This document shows positions 7,386 to 14,225 of a stretch of DNA of 16,406 bases, in pieces. The notes under the pieces are model-generated. The model worked only from the letters and a program-made list of their open reading frames with translations. It made no database searches and was not told the origin of the DNA. The position numbers and the translations under genes were made by a program. Origin of the DNA: Euryarchaeota archaeon UBA10 (GTDB lineage: Archaea > Thermoplasmatota > Poseidoniia > Poseidoniales > Poseidoniaceae); contig DAGO01000078.1 in the NCBI GenBank assembly GCA_002498185.1, positions 10,503 to 26,908 on the forward strand, given 5' to 3'. Position 1 is the stretch's first letter. Every line of letters starts with the position of its first letter.

Positions 7386-7721
7386 ATGCGTGACATCGGA
7401 GTTGATGTGAAGCCCCCTACCGGTGAGTGGGATGGAGATGAGAACTGCCCGTTCTACGGGTCCCTGCGCCTACGCGGCCAGGTGCTTGAAGGAACAGTAG
7501 CGAATGTAGGAATGCAAGGAACAATTGTTGTCGAGCGTGACAATGTTCGTTACATGCAGAAGTATGAGAGATATGAGAAGCGCACAAGCGCTCTTTCTGC
7601 TCATCTACCAAACTGTATCGGTGGAGTAGAAGTTGGTGACAGAGTGAAGATTATGGAATGCCGTCCGCTATCCAAAACAGTTTCATTCTGTGTCATCGAA
7701 AACAACGGAGGTGAAGCTTGA
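7386..7721 (+). CDS. rps17: 30S ribosomal protein uS17 (S17P)
   Basis: Small-subunit body protein with an OB fold that binds 16S rRNA. The 111 residues include RDIGVDVKPP (typical archaeal opening), CPFYGSLRLRGQVLEGTVANVGMQGTIVV, YERYEKRTSALSAHLPNCI and VGDRVKIMECRPLSKTVSFCVIE, all family signatures. Start: ATG 7386 gives the usual archaeal N-terminus. GTG 7377, overlapping the rnp1 stop as GTGA, is in frame and would add three residues, so the choice is open. Confidence 0.95.
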   Translation: MRDIGVDVKPPTGEWDGDENCPFYGSLRLRGQVLEGTVANVGMQGTIVVERDNVRYMQKYERYEKRTSALSAHLPNCIGGVEVGDRVKIMECRPLSKTVSFCVIENNGGEA

Positions 7722-8119
7722 TGCGTGGAATTGCAGGTAAGCAGACTCGTGGTCTGCCTACAATGGCTAGATTACAAGTTGCAGATAACACAGGTGCAAA
7801 GATTGCACAGGTTATCAATGTCCGCAAACTAGGTGGAACAATGCGTCGTTATCCAGCAGCAGGTGTCGGTGACCTGATCAAGGTCTCCGTAAAGCGTGGT
7901 ACTCCAGATACCCGTCGCCAAATGTTCAACGCTGTAGTCATCCGCCAGCGCCGCCCGTTCCGCAGAGTTGACGGAACTTGGGTTCAATTCGAAGACAACG
8001 CTTGTGTTATCACTAACGAAAAGGGCGATGTTCAGGGTTCTGATATCAAAGGACCAGTATCACGTGAGGCAGCAGAGCGCTGGCCTCGTATTGCAGCAAC
8101 TGCAAAACAAATTGTATGA
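7721..8119 (+). CDS. rpl14: 50S ribosomal protein uL14 (L14P)
   Basis: Large-subunit interface protein that contacts 16S rRNA. The 132 residues are of archaeal length, with GIAGKQTRGLPTMARLQVADNTGAK (about 4-28), VGDLIKVSVKRGTPD, FNAVVIRQRRPFRRVDGTWVQFEDNACVI and DIKGPVSREAAERWPRIAA. ATG 7721 overlaps the uS17 stop as TGATG, and GGAGGTGA at 7707-7714 is six bases upstream. The in-frame TTG at 7718 is a less likely start. Confidence 0.97.
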   Translation: MRGIAGKQTRGLPTMARLQVADNTGAKIAQVINVRKLGGTMRRYPAAGVGDLIKVSVKRGTPDTRRQMFNAVVIRQRRPFRRVDGTWVQFEDNACVITNEKGDVQGSDIKGPVSREAAERWPRIAATAKQIV

Positions 8120-8129
8120 GGTGTAAAGA

Positions 8130-8537
8130 ATGGTAAAGAGTAGCAAACCAGGAAAGCAGCGTAAGGCTCAGGCTAATGCGCCACTTCATGTCAAGCGCAA
8201 GCGCGTACGTGCACGCTTGCAACTGGACAAGCCAGATGACCGCCTAGCAGGTCTTAGGTCTGTAACAATCCGCGTGGGTGACACAGTCCGTGTAGTTCGT
8301 GGAGATTACGCTCATGGTGGCAAGAGAGTTGGTGGAAAGCGCAATGCTGACCCACTATCTGGTAAGGTCCTAAGTGTAGATTCAAACACAGGTCGCCTCT
8401 CTATTGAGGGTGCAACAGCGACCAAGTCTGACAACAGAGAAGAGGCTGTACCGGTCCATGCCTCTAACGTAGTCGTCACCAAGCTTGACGAGACGGACAA
8501 GTTGCGAATGCAACATTTGACCGCAGATAGGAGTTGA
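8130..8537 (+). CDS. rpl24: 50S ribosomal protein uL24 (L24P)
   Basis: Assembly-initiator protein that binds 5' domain 23S rRNA and sits near the exit tunnel. The 135 residues have a basic N-terminus (KPGKQRKAQANAPLHVKRKRVRARL), then a KOW-type segment, SVTIRVGDTVRVVRGDYAHGGKRVGGK (about 44-70), followed by GKVLSVDSNTGRLSIEG and VPVHASNVVVTKL. The uL14 stop is built into TGAGGTG upstream of ATG 8130. Confidence 0.95.
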   Translation: MVKSSKPGKQRKAQANAPLHVKRKRVRARLQLDKPDDRLAGLRSVTIRVGDTVRVVRGDYAHGGKRVGGKRNADPLSGKVLSVDSNTGRLSIEGATATKSDNREEAVPVHASNVVVTKLDETDKLRMQHLTADRS

Positions 8538-8542
8538 ATGAA

Positions 8543-9244
8543 ATGGGAAGTAGCAGTCACTTGAAGCGTTTGGCCATACCTCGCAGTTGGCCTCTTCCTC
8601 GAAAGACTACAATTTGGGTTACCCGTCCACGTGCAGGTGCTCACAGTCTTGAGAGATGCATGCCGCTAAATATTGTAATCAGAGACGTAATCGGTCTAGC
8701 AAGATCTACTCGCGAAGTTAGAACTATTCTTCACAACGGCCTCGTCAAGGTAGACGGACGCATTGTAAAGGATACTCGCCGTGGTGTTGGTATAATGGAC
8801 GTACTAACTCTAGGCGAGGACAACTACCGCTGTGTTCTAGACACAAATGGTCGCCTACGCTACCGTCCAATTTCTCCAGAAGAAGCAACTTGGAAGGTCT
8901 GCCGTGTTGAAGGCAAGTCCACAATAAAGGGTGGCAAGACACAAGTTCACCTTCACGATGGACGTAATATCCTGGTTGATGATGCCTCTGAGCACAAGAC
9001 TGGAGACTCACTGAAAATATCACTACCAGACCAGCAAGTTTTGGAGCACATCAAGTTCGGCGAAGGAACTCGCTGTATGCTTGTTGGTGGTGCTCACGTT
9101 GGAAAGCTAGCGGATGTAACCAACTACATCGTCAAGCGCTCAAGCATGCCAAACGAAGTTGAGTTCGAAGGCTTCGGTACAGTTACTGACAACGTATTCA
9201 CTGTTGGCGACTGCGCTCTACCAGGTGTGGAGGTGAGCCAGTGA
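8543..9244 (+). CDS. rps4e: 30S ribosomal protein eS4
   Basis: Archaeal/eukaryotic-specific small-subunit protein. The 233 residues open with GSSSHLKRLAIPRSWPLPRK, typical of the family. They contain an S4-type RNA-binding segment (about residues 41-90, with REVRTILHNGLVKVDGRIVKD), the central eS4 domain and a C-terminal KOW-like segment (about 174-198, CMLVGGAHVGKLADV). ATG 8543 lies nine bases after GGAG (8530-8533). An out-of-frame ATG at 8538 ends after eight codons, and the in-frame TTG 8534 is less likely. Confidence 0.96.
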   Translation: MGSSSHLKRLAIPRSWPLPRKTTIWVTRPRAGAHSLERCMPLNIVIRDVIGLARSTREVRTILHNGLVKVDGRIVKDTRRGVGIMDVLTLGEDNYRCVLDTNGRLRYRPISPEEATWKVCRVEGKSTIKGGKTQVHLHDGRNILVDDASEHKTGDSLKISLPDQQVLEHIKFGEGTRCMLVGGAHVGKLADVTNYIVKRSSMPNEVEFEGFGTVTDNVFTVGDCALPGVEVSQ

Positions 9245-9768
9245 GCGAGACTGCAAATCCAATGGCTATGCCGCAGATTACCAAGGTCGTAGTTAACATC
9301 GGTGTAGGAGAGGGTGGAGACCGCCTATCCAATGCAGAGAAGGTTTTGGAATTGGTTACAGGAGTAACCCCAGTTAGAACTCTAGGTAAGCAACAAAACC
9401 GTGACCTGAAAGTTCGTGTCGGTTTCCCGATTGGTTGCAAAGCAACAATCAGAAACTCTGAATCTATCAAGAAGTTCCTAACCGATGCATTTTGGGTTAG
9501 AGAGAACACAATTCCTTCTTGGAACTTTGACAAGTCCGGAAACCTATCATTTGGTATTCCTGACTACACAGATTTCCCCGACCAGAAGTACGATCCGGAT
9601 ATCGGAATCTTCGGCATGGACATCAATGTCGTGCTTGAGAGGCCTGGCCACCGTGTCAGCCGCCGCCGACGCCGAAGTGCAAAGGTCGCACACAGCCACC
9701 GAACCAATGCTGATGATGCCAGAGCATGGTTTGCGGAGAACTATGGTATCAAAATCTTGGAGGAGTGA
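9241..9768 (+). CDS. rpl5: 50S ribosomal protein uL5 (L5P)
   Basis: Central-protuberance protein that binds 5S rRNA and contacts P-site tRNA. The 175 residues show PQITKVVVNIGVGEGGDRL (about 10-28), VTGVTPVRTLGKQQNRDLKVRVGFPIGCKATIR, FGIPDYTDFPDQKYDPDIGIFGMDINVVLERPG and an arginine-rich RRRRRSAKV segment. GTG 9241 overlaps the eS4 stop as GTGA, and GGAGGTGA at 9229-9236 is correctly placed. No better ATG exists before the conserved region. Confidence 0.97.
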   Translation: MSETANPMAMPQITKVVVNIGVGEGGDRLSNAEKVLELVTGVTPVRTLGKQQNRDLKVRVGFPIGCKATIRNSESIKKFLTDAFWVRENTIPSWNFDKSGNLSFGIPDYTDFPDQKYDPDIGIFGMDINVVLERPGHRVSRRRRRSAKVAHSHRTNADDARAWFAENYGIKILEE

Positions 9769-9770
9769 AA

Positions 9771-9923
9771 ATGGCACGAGACCATGGAGAACAGATTGGA
9801 AGAACGATTGGATGCCGCAGATGTGGTCGCCGCAGAGGATTGATTCGCCGTCATGGACTACGCCTATGCAGACAATGCTTCCGCGACATCGCTCCCGAAA
9901 TAGGATTTAAGAAAATGAATTGA
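9771..9923 (+). CDS. rps14: 30S ribosomal protein uS14, zinc-binding type
   Basis: Small-subunit head protein. From ATG 9771 it is only 50 residues, the short zinc-binding form, with both pairs of ligands present: C15/C18 (CRRC) and C33/C36 (CRQC), separated by RRRGLIRRHGLRL. It ends in FRDIAPEIGFKKMN, the family ending. The frame extends upstream into uL5, but AGGAG (9761-9765), five bases before the ATG, and the archaeal start MARDHGEQIGR fix the start. Confidence 0.96.
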   Translation: MARDHGEQIGRTIGCRRCGRRRGLIRRHGLRLCRQCFRDIAPEIGFKKMN

Positions 9924-9934
9924 GGTGATTATGA

Positions 9935-10324
9935 ATGCAGTTCGACCCCCTTAATGACGCACTAGCGAAACTATTCAATGCAGAGCAAGCTGGAAAGTTC
10001 AATGTTGATTTGGCACCAGCATCCAAGTTACTTGGTTCTGTTCTAGAGATTATGCAAACTTCCGGCTATGTCGGAGAGATTGAGAAGAACGACGACGGAC
10101 GAGGAGGCAAATACATCGTTCAACTACGTGGAGCAATCAACCATTGTGGCGTAGTTAAGCCACGCCACTCAGTTCGCCGCCAGGAGTTCGATAAGTGGGA
10201 AGGAAGATATCTTCCTGCTCAAGATTTCGGGCTACTGATTTTGACCACCAACAGTGGTGTTATGCATCACAAAGAAGCTAAGGAGAACCGAATTGGTGGT
10301 AAACTCCTAGCATATGTTTACTGA
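9935..10324 (+). CDS. rps8: 30S ribosomal protein uS8 (S8P)
   Basis: Primary 16S rRNA-binding protein of the platform. The 129 residues carry DPLNDALAKLFNAEQAGK (about 4-21), VLEIMQTSGYVGEIE, RGGKYIVQLRGAINHCGVVKPRHSV and the terminal LTTNSGVMHHKEAKENRIGGKLLAYVY, the universal S8 ending. TGAGGTGAT (9921-9929) includes the uS14 stop. An ATG at 9931 overlaps out of frame and stops after seven codons; the true start is ATG 9935. Confidence 0.97.
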   Translation: MQFDPLNDALAKLFNAEQAGKFNVDLAPASKLLGSVLEIMQTSGYVGEIEKNDDGRGGKYIVQLRGAINHCGVVKPRHSVRRQEFDKWEGRYLPAQDFGLLILTTNSGVMHHKEAKENRIGGKLLAYVY

Positions 10325-10333
10325 GGTGATTAC

Positions 10334-10873
10334 ATGGTAAAATTAGATCGAGTTGAACACACTGTAGAAATTCCTGAAGGAGTATCTGCATCGATTGATG
10401 GTGACAAGGTCACTATCACAGGCCCAAAGGGCAGCGTTTCTCGTGATTTCGTGAGCGCAAGACACGATATCTTCCAAGAGGGAGGCGCACTAATTGTTCG
10501 CGTAGATGTCCCACGCCGCAAGGAAAGAGCTCTTGCAGGAACATGGAATGCACACCTGAACAACATGGTGAAAGGAGTAACTGATGGCTTTACTTACACA
10601 TTGAAGGCATTATATTCTCACTTCCCAATGACACTAGCGGTACAAGGAAACCAATTGATAGTTAACAACTACTTTGGAGAAAGAGTACCAAGATCCGCAA
10701 ACATCCTAGCAGGTGTTGACGTGAAGGTCCAGAACAAGACAGAGATTGTCGTTTCTGGAATCGACAAGGAAGCAGTTGGCCAAACTGCTGCTAACATAGA
10801 GCGTTCAACTACTGTCAAGAAGCGTGACCGACGTGTATTCCAGGATGGAATATACTTGATTGAGAAGGCATGA
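10334..10873 (+). CDS. rpl6: 50S ribosomal protein uL6 (L6P)
   Basis: Large-subunit protein next to the sarcin-ricin loop, made of two similar lobes. The 179 residues include VEIPEGVSASIDGDKVTITGPKGSVSRDF (first lobe), ERALAGTWNAHLNNMVKGVTDGFTYTLKALYSHFPM, NNYFGERVPRSANI and VKVQNKTEIVVSGIDKEAVGQTAANIE (second lobe). The uS8 stop is in TGAGGTGAT, which ends three bases before ATG 10334. Length and signatures are ordinary for archaea. Confidence 0.97.
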   Translation: MVKLDRVEHTVEIPEGVSASIDGDKVTITGPKGSVSRDFVSARHDIFQEGGALIVRVDVPRRKERALAGTWNAHLNNMVKGVTDGFTYTLKALYSHFPMTLAVQGNQLIVNNYFGERVPRSANILAGVDVKVQNKTEIVVSGIDKEAVGQTAANIERSTTVKKRDRRVFQDGIYLIEKA

Positions 10874-10886
10874 AGGAGGAATTGAG

Positions 10887-11537
10887 ATGAGTGATTATGA
10901 AGATATGACAGTTGCACAACTCAAGGAGTTACTAAAGGAAGCAGGACTACCAGTTTCTGGTAAGAAAGCAGACCTAATTGCACGCCTTCAAGAAGGTGCT
11001 GAAGATTCAGCACCAGCCGAAGAAGAGTCCGCAGAGGAAGAATCTGTCGAGGAAGATGACTTCGATGCAGATTACGACGATGATGAAGATTGGGATGACG
11101 ATGATGATTTCAGTGAAGAGCACGTTGCAAGACAGAAGCCAGTTCTCTCAGAAGAGATGAAGGCTGCCCTTGCACTACGTGCTGCACAGAAGAAGGGAAC
11201 TCCTTCTTTCAGAAGAACCGAATGGTTCCGCTACAAGCGTCTATCTCGTTCTGGATGGAGAAAGCCACACGGAATGGACAACAAGCAGCGTCGCAATTTC
11301 AAGTACCGTGGTTCTCTAGTTAGAATTGGACACGGTAAAGTCAACGCAGCAAGCGGACTTCACCCGTCCGGTTTCGAAGAAGTGATGGTTCACAATCCTA
11401 GAGACCTCGACCAAATTGACGCTGAAACCCAAGCTGCCCGTGTTGGTGCAACAGTGGGCGGACGCAAGCGTGAGAACATTCACTCCCGTGCTGACGAATT
11501 GGGAATCAGAGTTCTAAACCGTAGGAGGGATCGCTGA
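10887..11537 (+). CDS. rpl32e: 50S ribosomal protein eL32 with N-terminal SAP-like domain
   Basis: The 216 residues have three parts. Residues 7-36 form a SAP-like helix-loop-helix, with TVAQLKELLKEAGLPVSGKK followed by ADLIARLQE; in other proteins SAP motifs bind DNA or RNA. Residues 38-79 are a strongly acidic low-complexity linker full of D and E. From about 105 onward comes the eL32 core: PSFRRTEWFRYKRLSRSGWRKPHGMDNKQRR, GLHPSGFEEVMVHNP and the terminal RKRENIHSRADELGIRVLNRRR. ATG 10887 follows AAGGAGGA (10873-10880); the open frame to 10860 would run into uL6. The core alone would be near the size of basal archaeal eL32. Haloarchaeal eL32 also has an N-terminal extension, but of a different (helix-hairpin-helix-like) type. 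The role of this extension is unknown. Confidence 0.95.
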   Translation: MSDYEDMTVAQLKELLKEAGLPVSGKKADLIARLQEGAEDSAPAEEESAEEESVEEDDFDADYDDDEDWDDDDDFSEEHVARQKPVLSEEMKAALALRAAQKKGTPSFRRTEWFRYKRLSRSGWRKPHGMDNKQRRNFKYRGSLVRIGHGKVNAASGLHPSGFEEVMVHNPRDLDQIDAETQAARVGATVGGRKRENIHSRADELGIRVLNRRRDR

Positions 11538-11995
11538 TGCAGATTACTAACCAAAAGAAGATGGCTGCTCAACTATTGAAGTGCGGTGTAAACAGAGTAT
11601 GGATCAACCCATCCTACCTAGACCAAGTCGCACAATCTGTTCAGAAGGAAGATATCCGTGAGGCTATCGACAATGGATGGATTAAGGCAAAGGCCGTCCA
11701 AGGAACTTCTAGAGTACGTGCGCTAAAGCGCCAGAACCAGAAGAAGAAGGGACGTAGGAAAGGTCACGGAAAGAGATCTGGTTCCGCTAACGCTCGTAAC
11801 CCACGCAAGCAACAGTGGATGGCAACTATCCGTGCACAACGCCGAACCTTGAAGGAGATGCGTGAAGATGGAACTCTAGATCGTTCCAAATACCGCCACT
11901 ACTACCTAAAGGCCAAGGGTGGTTCATACCGTTCAATCTCTCACATGAAAGCTCAGATGAGTGTTGAAGGAATTAAAATTGGAGGTGACCAGTGA
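11537..11995 (+). CDS. rpl19e: 50S ribosomal protein eL19
   Basis: Archaeal/eukaryotic-specific, highly helical large-subunit protein that also forms a subunit bridge. The 152 residues match the family: QKKMAAQLLKCGVNRVWINP (about 6-25), IREAIDNGWIKAKAVQGTSRVRA, KKKGRRKGHGKRSGSANARNP and the terminal RKYRHYYLKAKGG-like segment KYRHYYLKAKGGSYRSI. The ATG overlaps the eL32 stop as TGATG, with AGGAGGG at 11523-11529. Confidence 0.97.
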   Translation: MQITNQKKMAAQLLKCGVNRVWINPSYLDQVAQSVQKEDIREAIDNGWIKAKAVQGTSRVRALKRQNQKKKGRRKGHGKRSGSANARNPRKQQWMATIRAQRRTLKEMREDGTLDRSKYRHYYLKAKGGSYRSISHMKAQMSVEGIKIGGDQ

Positions 11996-12507
11996 TGGCA
12001 AGTGGACCAAGACAACGTAACCAATACCGCCGCCGCAGAAGTGGTGAAACCGATTATCGACGCCGTTTGAAACTACTGAAGAGTGGTAACTCTCGTGCTG
12101 TTGTTCGAATTTCAAACACTCGCGTTGTTTGCCAGGTAATCTCTTGGCAAGCAGACGGTGACAAGGTCGAAGTTTCTGTTACTGGAGACGACCTAGTTTC
12201 CCGATATGGATGGCCAGAGTCCAACTCTCGCAAAAATATTCCAGCATCTTATCTAACCGGATACGCACTTGGAAAGGCTGCATTATCTGCAGGCCATGAC
12301 GAAGCTGTTCTGGACATTGGATTGGCTGCTAGCACATCTGGAAACCGTGTATTTGCTGCTCTAAAGGGAATGGTTGACGCAGGATTGGAGATTCCTCACG
12401 GGGATTCTGTCCTACCTGATGAAGACCGTATCAATGGAGCACATATCGATGATTCCTATGCTTCGGTTGTAGAAGCAACAAAGACAAAGATTGAGGAGGC
12501 GTTCTGA
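11995..12507 (+). CDS. rpl18: 50S ribosomal protein uL18 (L18P)
   Basis: Central-protuberance protein that binds 5S rRNA together with uL5. The 170 residues show GPRQRNQYRRRRSGETDYRRRL (about 4-25), SRYGWPESNSRKNIPASYLTGYALGKAAL, AVLDIGLAASTSGNRVFAALKGMVDAGLEIPHG and PDEDRINGAHI, all diagnostic for the archaeal form. ATG 11995 overlaps the eL19 stop as TGATG after GGAGGTGA (11981-11988). The in-frame GTG at 11992 would add one residue and is less likely. Confidence 0.97.
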   Translation: MASGPRQRNQYRRRRSGETDYRRRLKLLKSGNSRAVVRISNTRVVCQVISWQADGDKVEVSVTGDDLVSRYGWPESNSRKNIPASYLTGYALGKAALSAGHDEAVLDIGLAASTSGNRVFAALKGMVDAGLEIPHGDSVLPDEDRINGAHIDDSYASVVEATKTKIEEAF

Positions 12508-12508
12508 A

Positions 12509-13279
12509 ATGAGTGAAGAAGAGATAACTCAAATGGCACCGGGTCTGATTCAGGCTTTTGCTGCACAAGAGGAAAACGAAGAGCAAGGTGGTCGCCGTCG
12601 CCGCCGCACAGCTGCGGATGAAGCAATTTCTGCTCTAAGAACATGGACTCCAAAGACTCGACTAGGCCGTGAAGTCATGGCTGGAAGAATCGTGACCTAC
12701 GAGCAAGCACTTGCTTCAGGACTTCCAATCCGTGAGGTGGAAATCGTAGATGCACTAATTCCTAACTTAGAGGATGAAGTCATTAAGGTCAACATGGTTC
12801 AAAGAATGACTGACTCCGGTCGACGTGTAAGATTCAACGTCATGGCTTGTGTTGGAAACAAAGATGGATATGTCGGACTGGCAATGGCAAAAGGTAAAGA
12901 AGTTGCACAGGCAATTCAGAAGGCTCTAACCGCTGCTAAACTGAACATTATCCAAATCCAACGTGGTAACGGTTCTTGGGAATCAAGCGTAGGGCCTGGA
13001 ACATCGGTTCCTTTCAAGGTTCAAGGACAAGCTGGTTCAACTCGTGTAACTCTAATGCCTGCTCCTGCAGGTAAGGGGCTGGTTATCGGAGAGACTGGGA
13101 AGCGTGTTCTAACTCTTGCTGGAGTGAGCGACGTATTGTCCAGAACAAAGGGACAAACTCGTACCACAATCAACTATGCTGCAGCAACTTTCAATGCGCT
13201 AGCAGCAATCAACAGAACTCGTGTTAGCGATACACAAAGAGCTGAGTTATTCATTCACAAAGGGAGGCTTCTAGAATGA
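12509..13279 (+). CDS. rps5: 30S ribosomal protein uS5 (S5P)
   Basis: Small-subunit protein at the mRNA entry channel, important for decoding accuracy. The 256 residues begin with a tail of about 45 residues that mixes glutamate runs with RRRRR, unlike most archaeal uS5. The core follows: WTPKTRLGREVMAGRI (about 46-61), the double-stranded RNA-binding-like domain with QRMTDSGRRVRFNVMACVGNKDGYVGLAMAKGKEV, then GSWESSVGPGTSVPFKVQGQAGSTRVTLMPAPAGKGLV. GAGGAGGC (12493-12500), eight bases upstream, supports ATG 12509. The frame opens at 12491 but that start would overlap uL18 without a ribosome-binding site. Confidence 0.96.
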   Translation: MSEEEITQMAPGLIQAFAAQEENEEQGGRRRRRTAADEAISALRTWTPKTRLGREVMAGRIVTYEQALASGLPIREVEIVDALIPNLEDEVIKVNMVQRMTDSGRRVRFNVMACVGNKDGYVGLAMAKGKEVAQAIQKALTAAKLNIIQIQRGNGSWESSVGPGTSVPFKVQGQAGSTRVTLMPAPAGKGLVIGETGKRVLTLAGVSDVLSRTKGQTRTTINYAAATFNALAAINRTRVSDTQRAELFIHKGRLLE

Positions 13280-13746
13280 GTTGGATCGTAGTAAGGGCAC
13301 GCTCCGATGTAAAAGTCGAGCGTTCAATCAAGGAAACAATGGGAATGCTAAACCTAACTCGTGTTAACCACGCAGTTATCATTCCAGAGAACCCTCAGTA
13401 CAAGGGTATGCTTCAGAAGGCTAAGGATTACATCACTTGGGGAGATGCTGACGCAGACCTTGTTGAGAAGATGATTTCCGAGCGTGGACGCCTTGTCGGT
13501 GACAAGCCGGTTACAGACGCTGATGTAAGCGAAGCAACCGAGTACTCATCAATCAAGGAATTCGCAGCAGCAATCGCTTCTGGCGATGCTACTGTCAAGG
13601 ACATGCCTGACATGAAGAGAGTATTCAGACTACACCCGCCACGTGGCCCAAAGGGCTGGGGCGGACTAAAGCGCACCTACGTTATTGGTGGCGCTCTTGG
13701 ACCTCGTGGAGAGGATATTTCGGCATTAGTCGAAAGAATGATTTGA
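13276..13746 (+). CDS. rpl30: 50S ribosomal protein uL30 (L30P)
   Basis: The 156 residues correspond to the long archaeal/eukaryotic form rather than the 60-residue bacterial one. Signatures are WIVVRARSDVKVERSIKETMGMLNLTRVNHAVIIPENPQYKGMLQKAKDYITWG (about 3-56), then a helical middle part and RVFRLHPPRGPKGWGGLKRTYVIGGALGPRGEDI near the end. The ATG overlaps the uS5 stop as ATGA, with GGGAGG at 13261-13266. Confidence 0.97.
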   Translation: MSWIVVRARSDVKVERSIKETMGMLNLTRVNHAVIIPENPQYKGMLQKAKDYITWGDADADLVEKMISERGRLVGDKPVTDADVSEATEYSSIKEFAAAIASGDATVKDMPDMKRVFRLHPPRGPKGWGGLKRTYVIGGALGPRGEDISALVERMI

Positions 13747-13756
13747 GGTGATTTTG

Positions 13757-14167
13757 ATGAGCAAAGCAAACAAGCATCGAGGACGTTGCCGCACACACGG
13801 AAGAGGCCACAAGGCTGGACGTGGAGCAGGTAAGCGTGGAGGTCGCGGTAGAGCTGGAATGAACAAGCACCGCGTTATGACTCGTATCAAGTACATGCCA
13901 GGGCACTGGGGTATGCACGGATTCAATCGTGACCCTAGCCTAAGAAAAGTCTATGTTACCTGCAATGTAGGTGACTTAGAAGGCATGGCTGATGGAAAGG
14001 ATTCAATCGATCTAACCGAGATGGGAATCGACAAACTTCTCGGCTCTGGAAGAATTAGCACTGCATTGACTGTAACTGTTGAAGAGTGGTCTGCTAAGGC
14101 AGCCGAGAAGATTTCAGCAGCAGGCGGTTCAATCGAAGGCGACGATGATGAAGAGGAGTGGGAATGA
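13757..14167 (+). CDS. rpl15: 50S ribosomal protein uL15 (L15P)
   Basis: Large-subunit protein assembled late. The 136 residues carry the archaeal opening HRGRCRTHGRGHKAGRGAGKRGGRGRAG (about 6-33), YMPGHWGMHGFNRDPSLRK and a C-terminal KAAEKISAAGGSIEG. It ends in an acidic tail (DDDEEEWE). ATG 13757 lies four bases after GAGGTGAT (13745-13752), which contains the uL30 stop. The frame is open to GTG 13748, within that site, so the ATG is preferred. Confidence 0.96.
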   Translation: MSKANKHRGRCRTHGRGHKAGRGAGKRGGRGRAGMNKHRVMTRIKYMPGHWGMHGFNRDPSLRKVYVTCNVGDLEGMADGKDSIDLTEMGIDKLLGSGRISTALTVTVEEWSAKAAEKISAAGGSIEGDDDEEEWE

Positions 14168-14225
14168 ATACCTTAATCGGTTTTCATTAGACTTCATTAA
14201 AACATAATACTTGGAGGAATGTAAC
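14168..14225 (+). promoter_or_regulatory. AT-rich spacer before secY
   Basis: At 58 bases this is the longest gap within the plus-strand block. It is AT-rich, with TTTTCATT (about 14180-14187) and TTAAAACATAAT (about 14197-14208), and ends with GGAGG (14213-14217) eight bases before the secY ATG. It could allow partial termination or separate transcription of secY, but no convincing TATA element at a workable distance is seen. Confidence 0.3.

Noticed and set aside
8312..8644. Minus-strand frame of 110 codons opposite uL24/eS4
   Set aside because: It is a shadow frame antisense to two clear ribosomal genes, with no protein signature. The same applies to minus-strand frames at 1900-2253, 9198-9533 and 14129-14446.
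9485..9910. Plus-strand frame of 141 codons inside uL5/uS14
   Set aside because: It lies in a different frame over the well-supported uL5 and uS14 and shows no family features.
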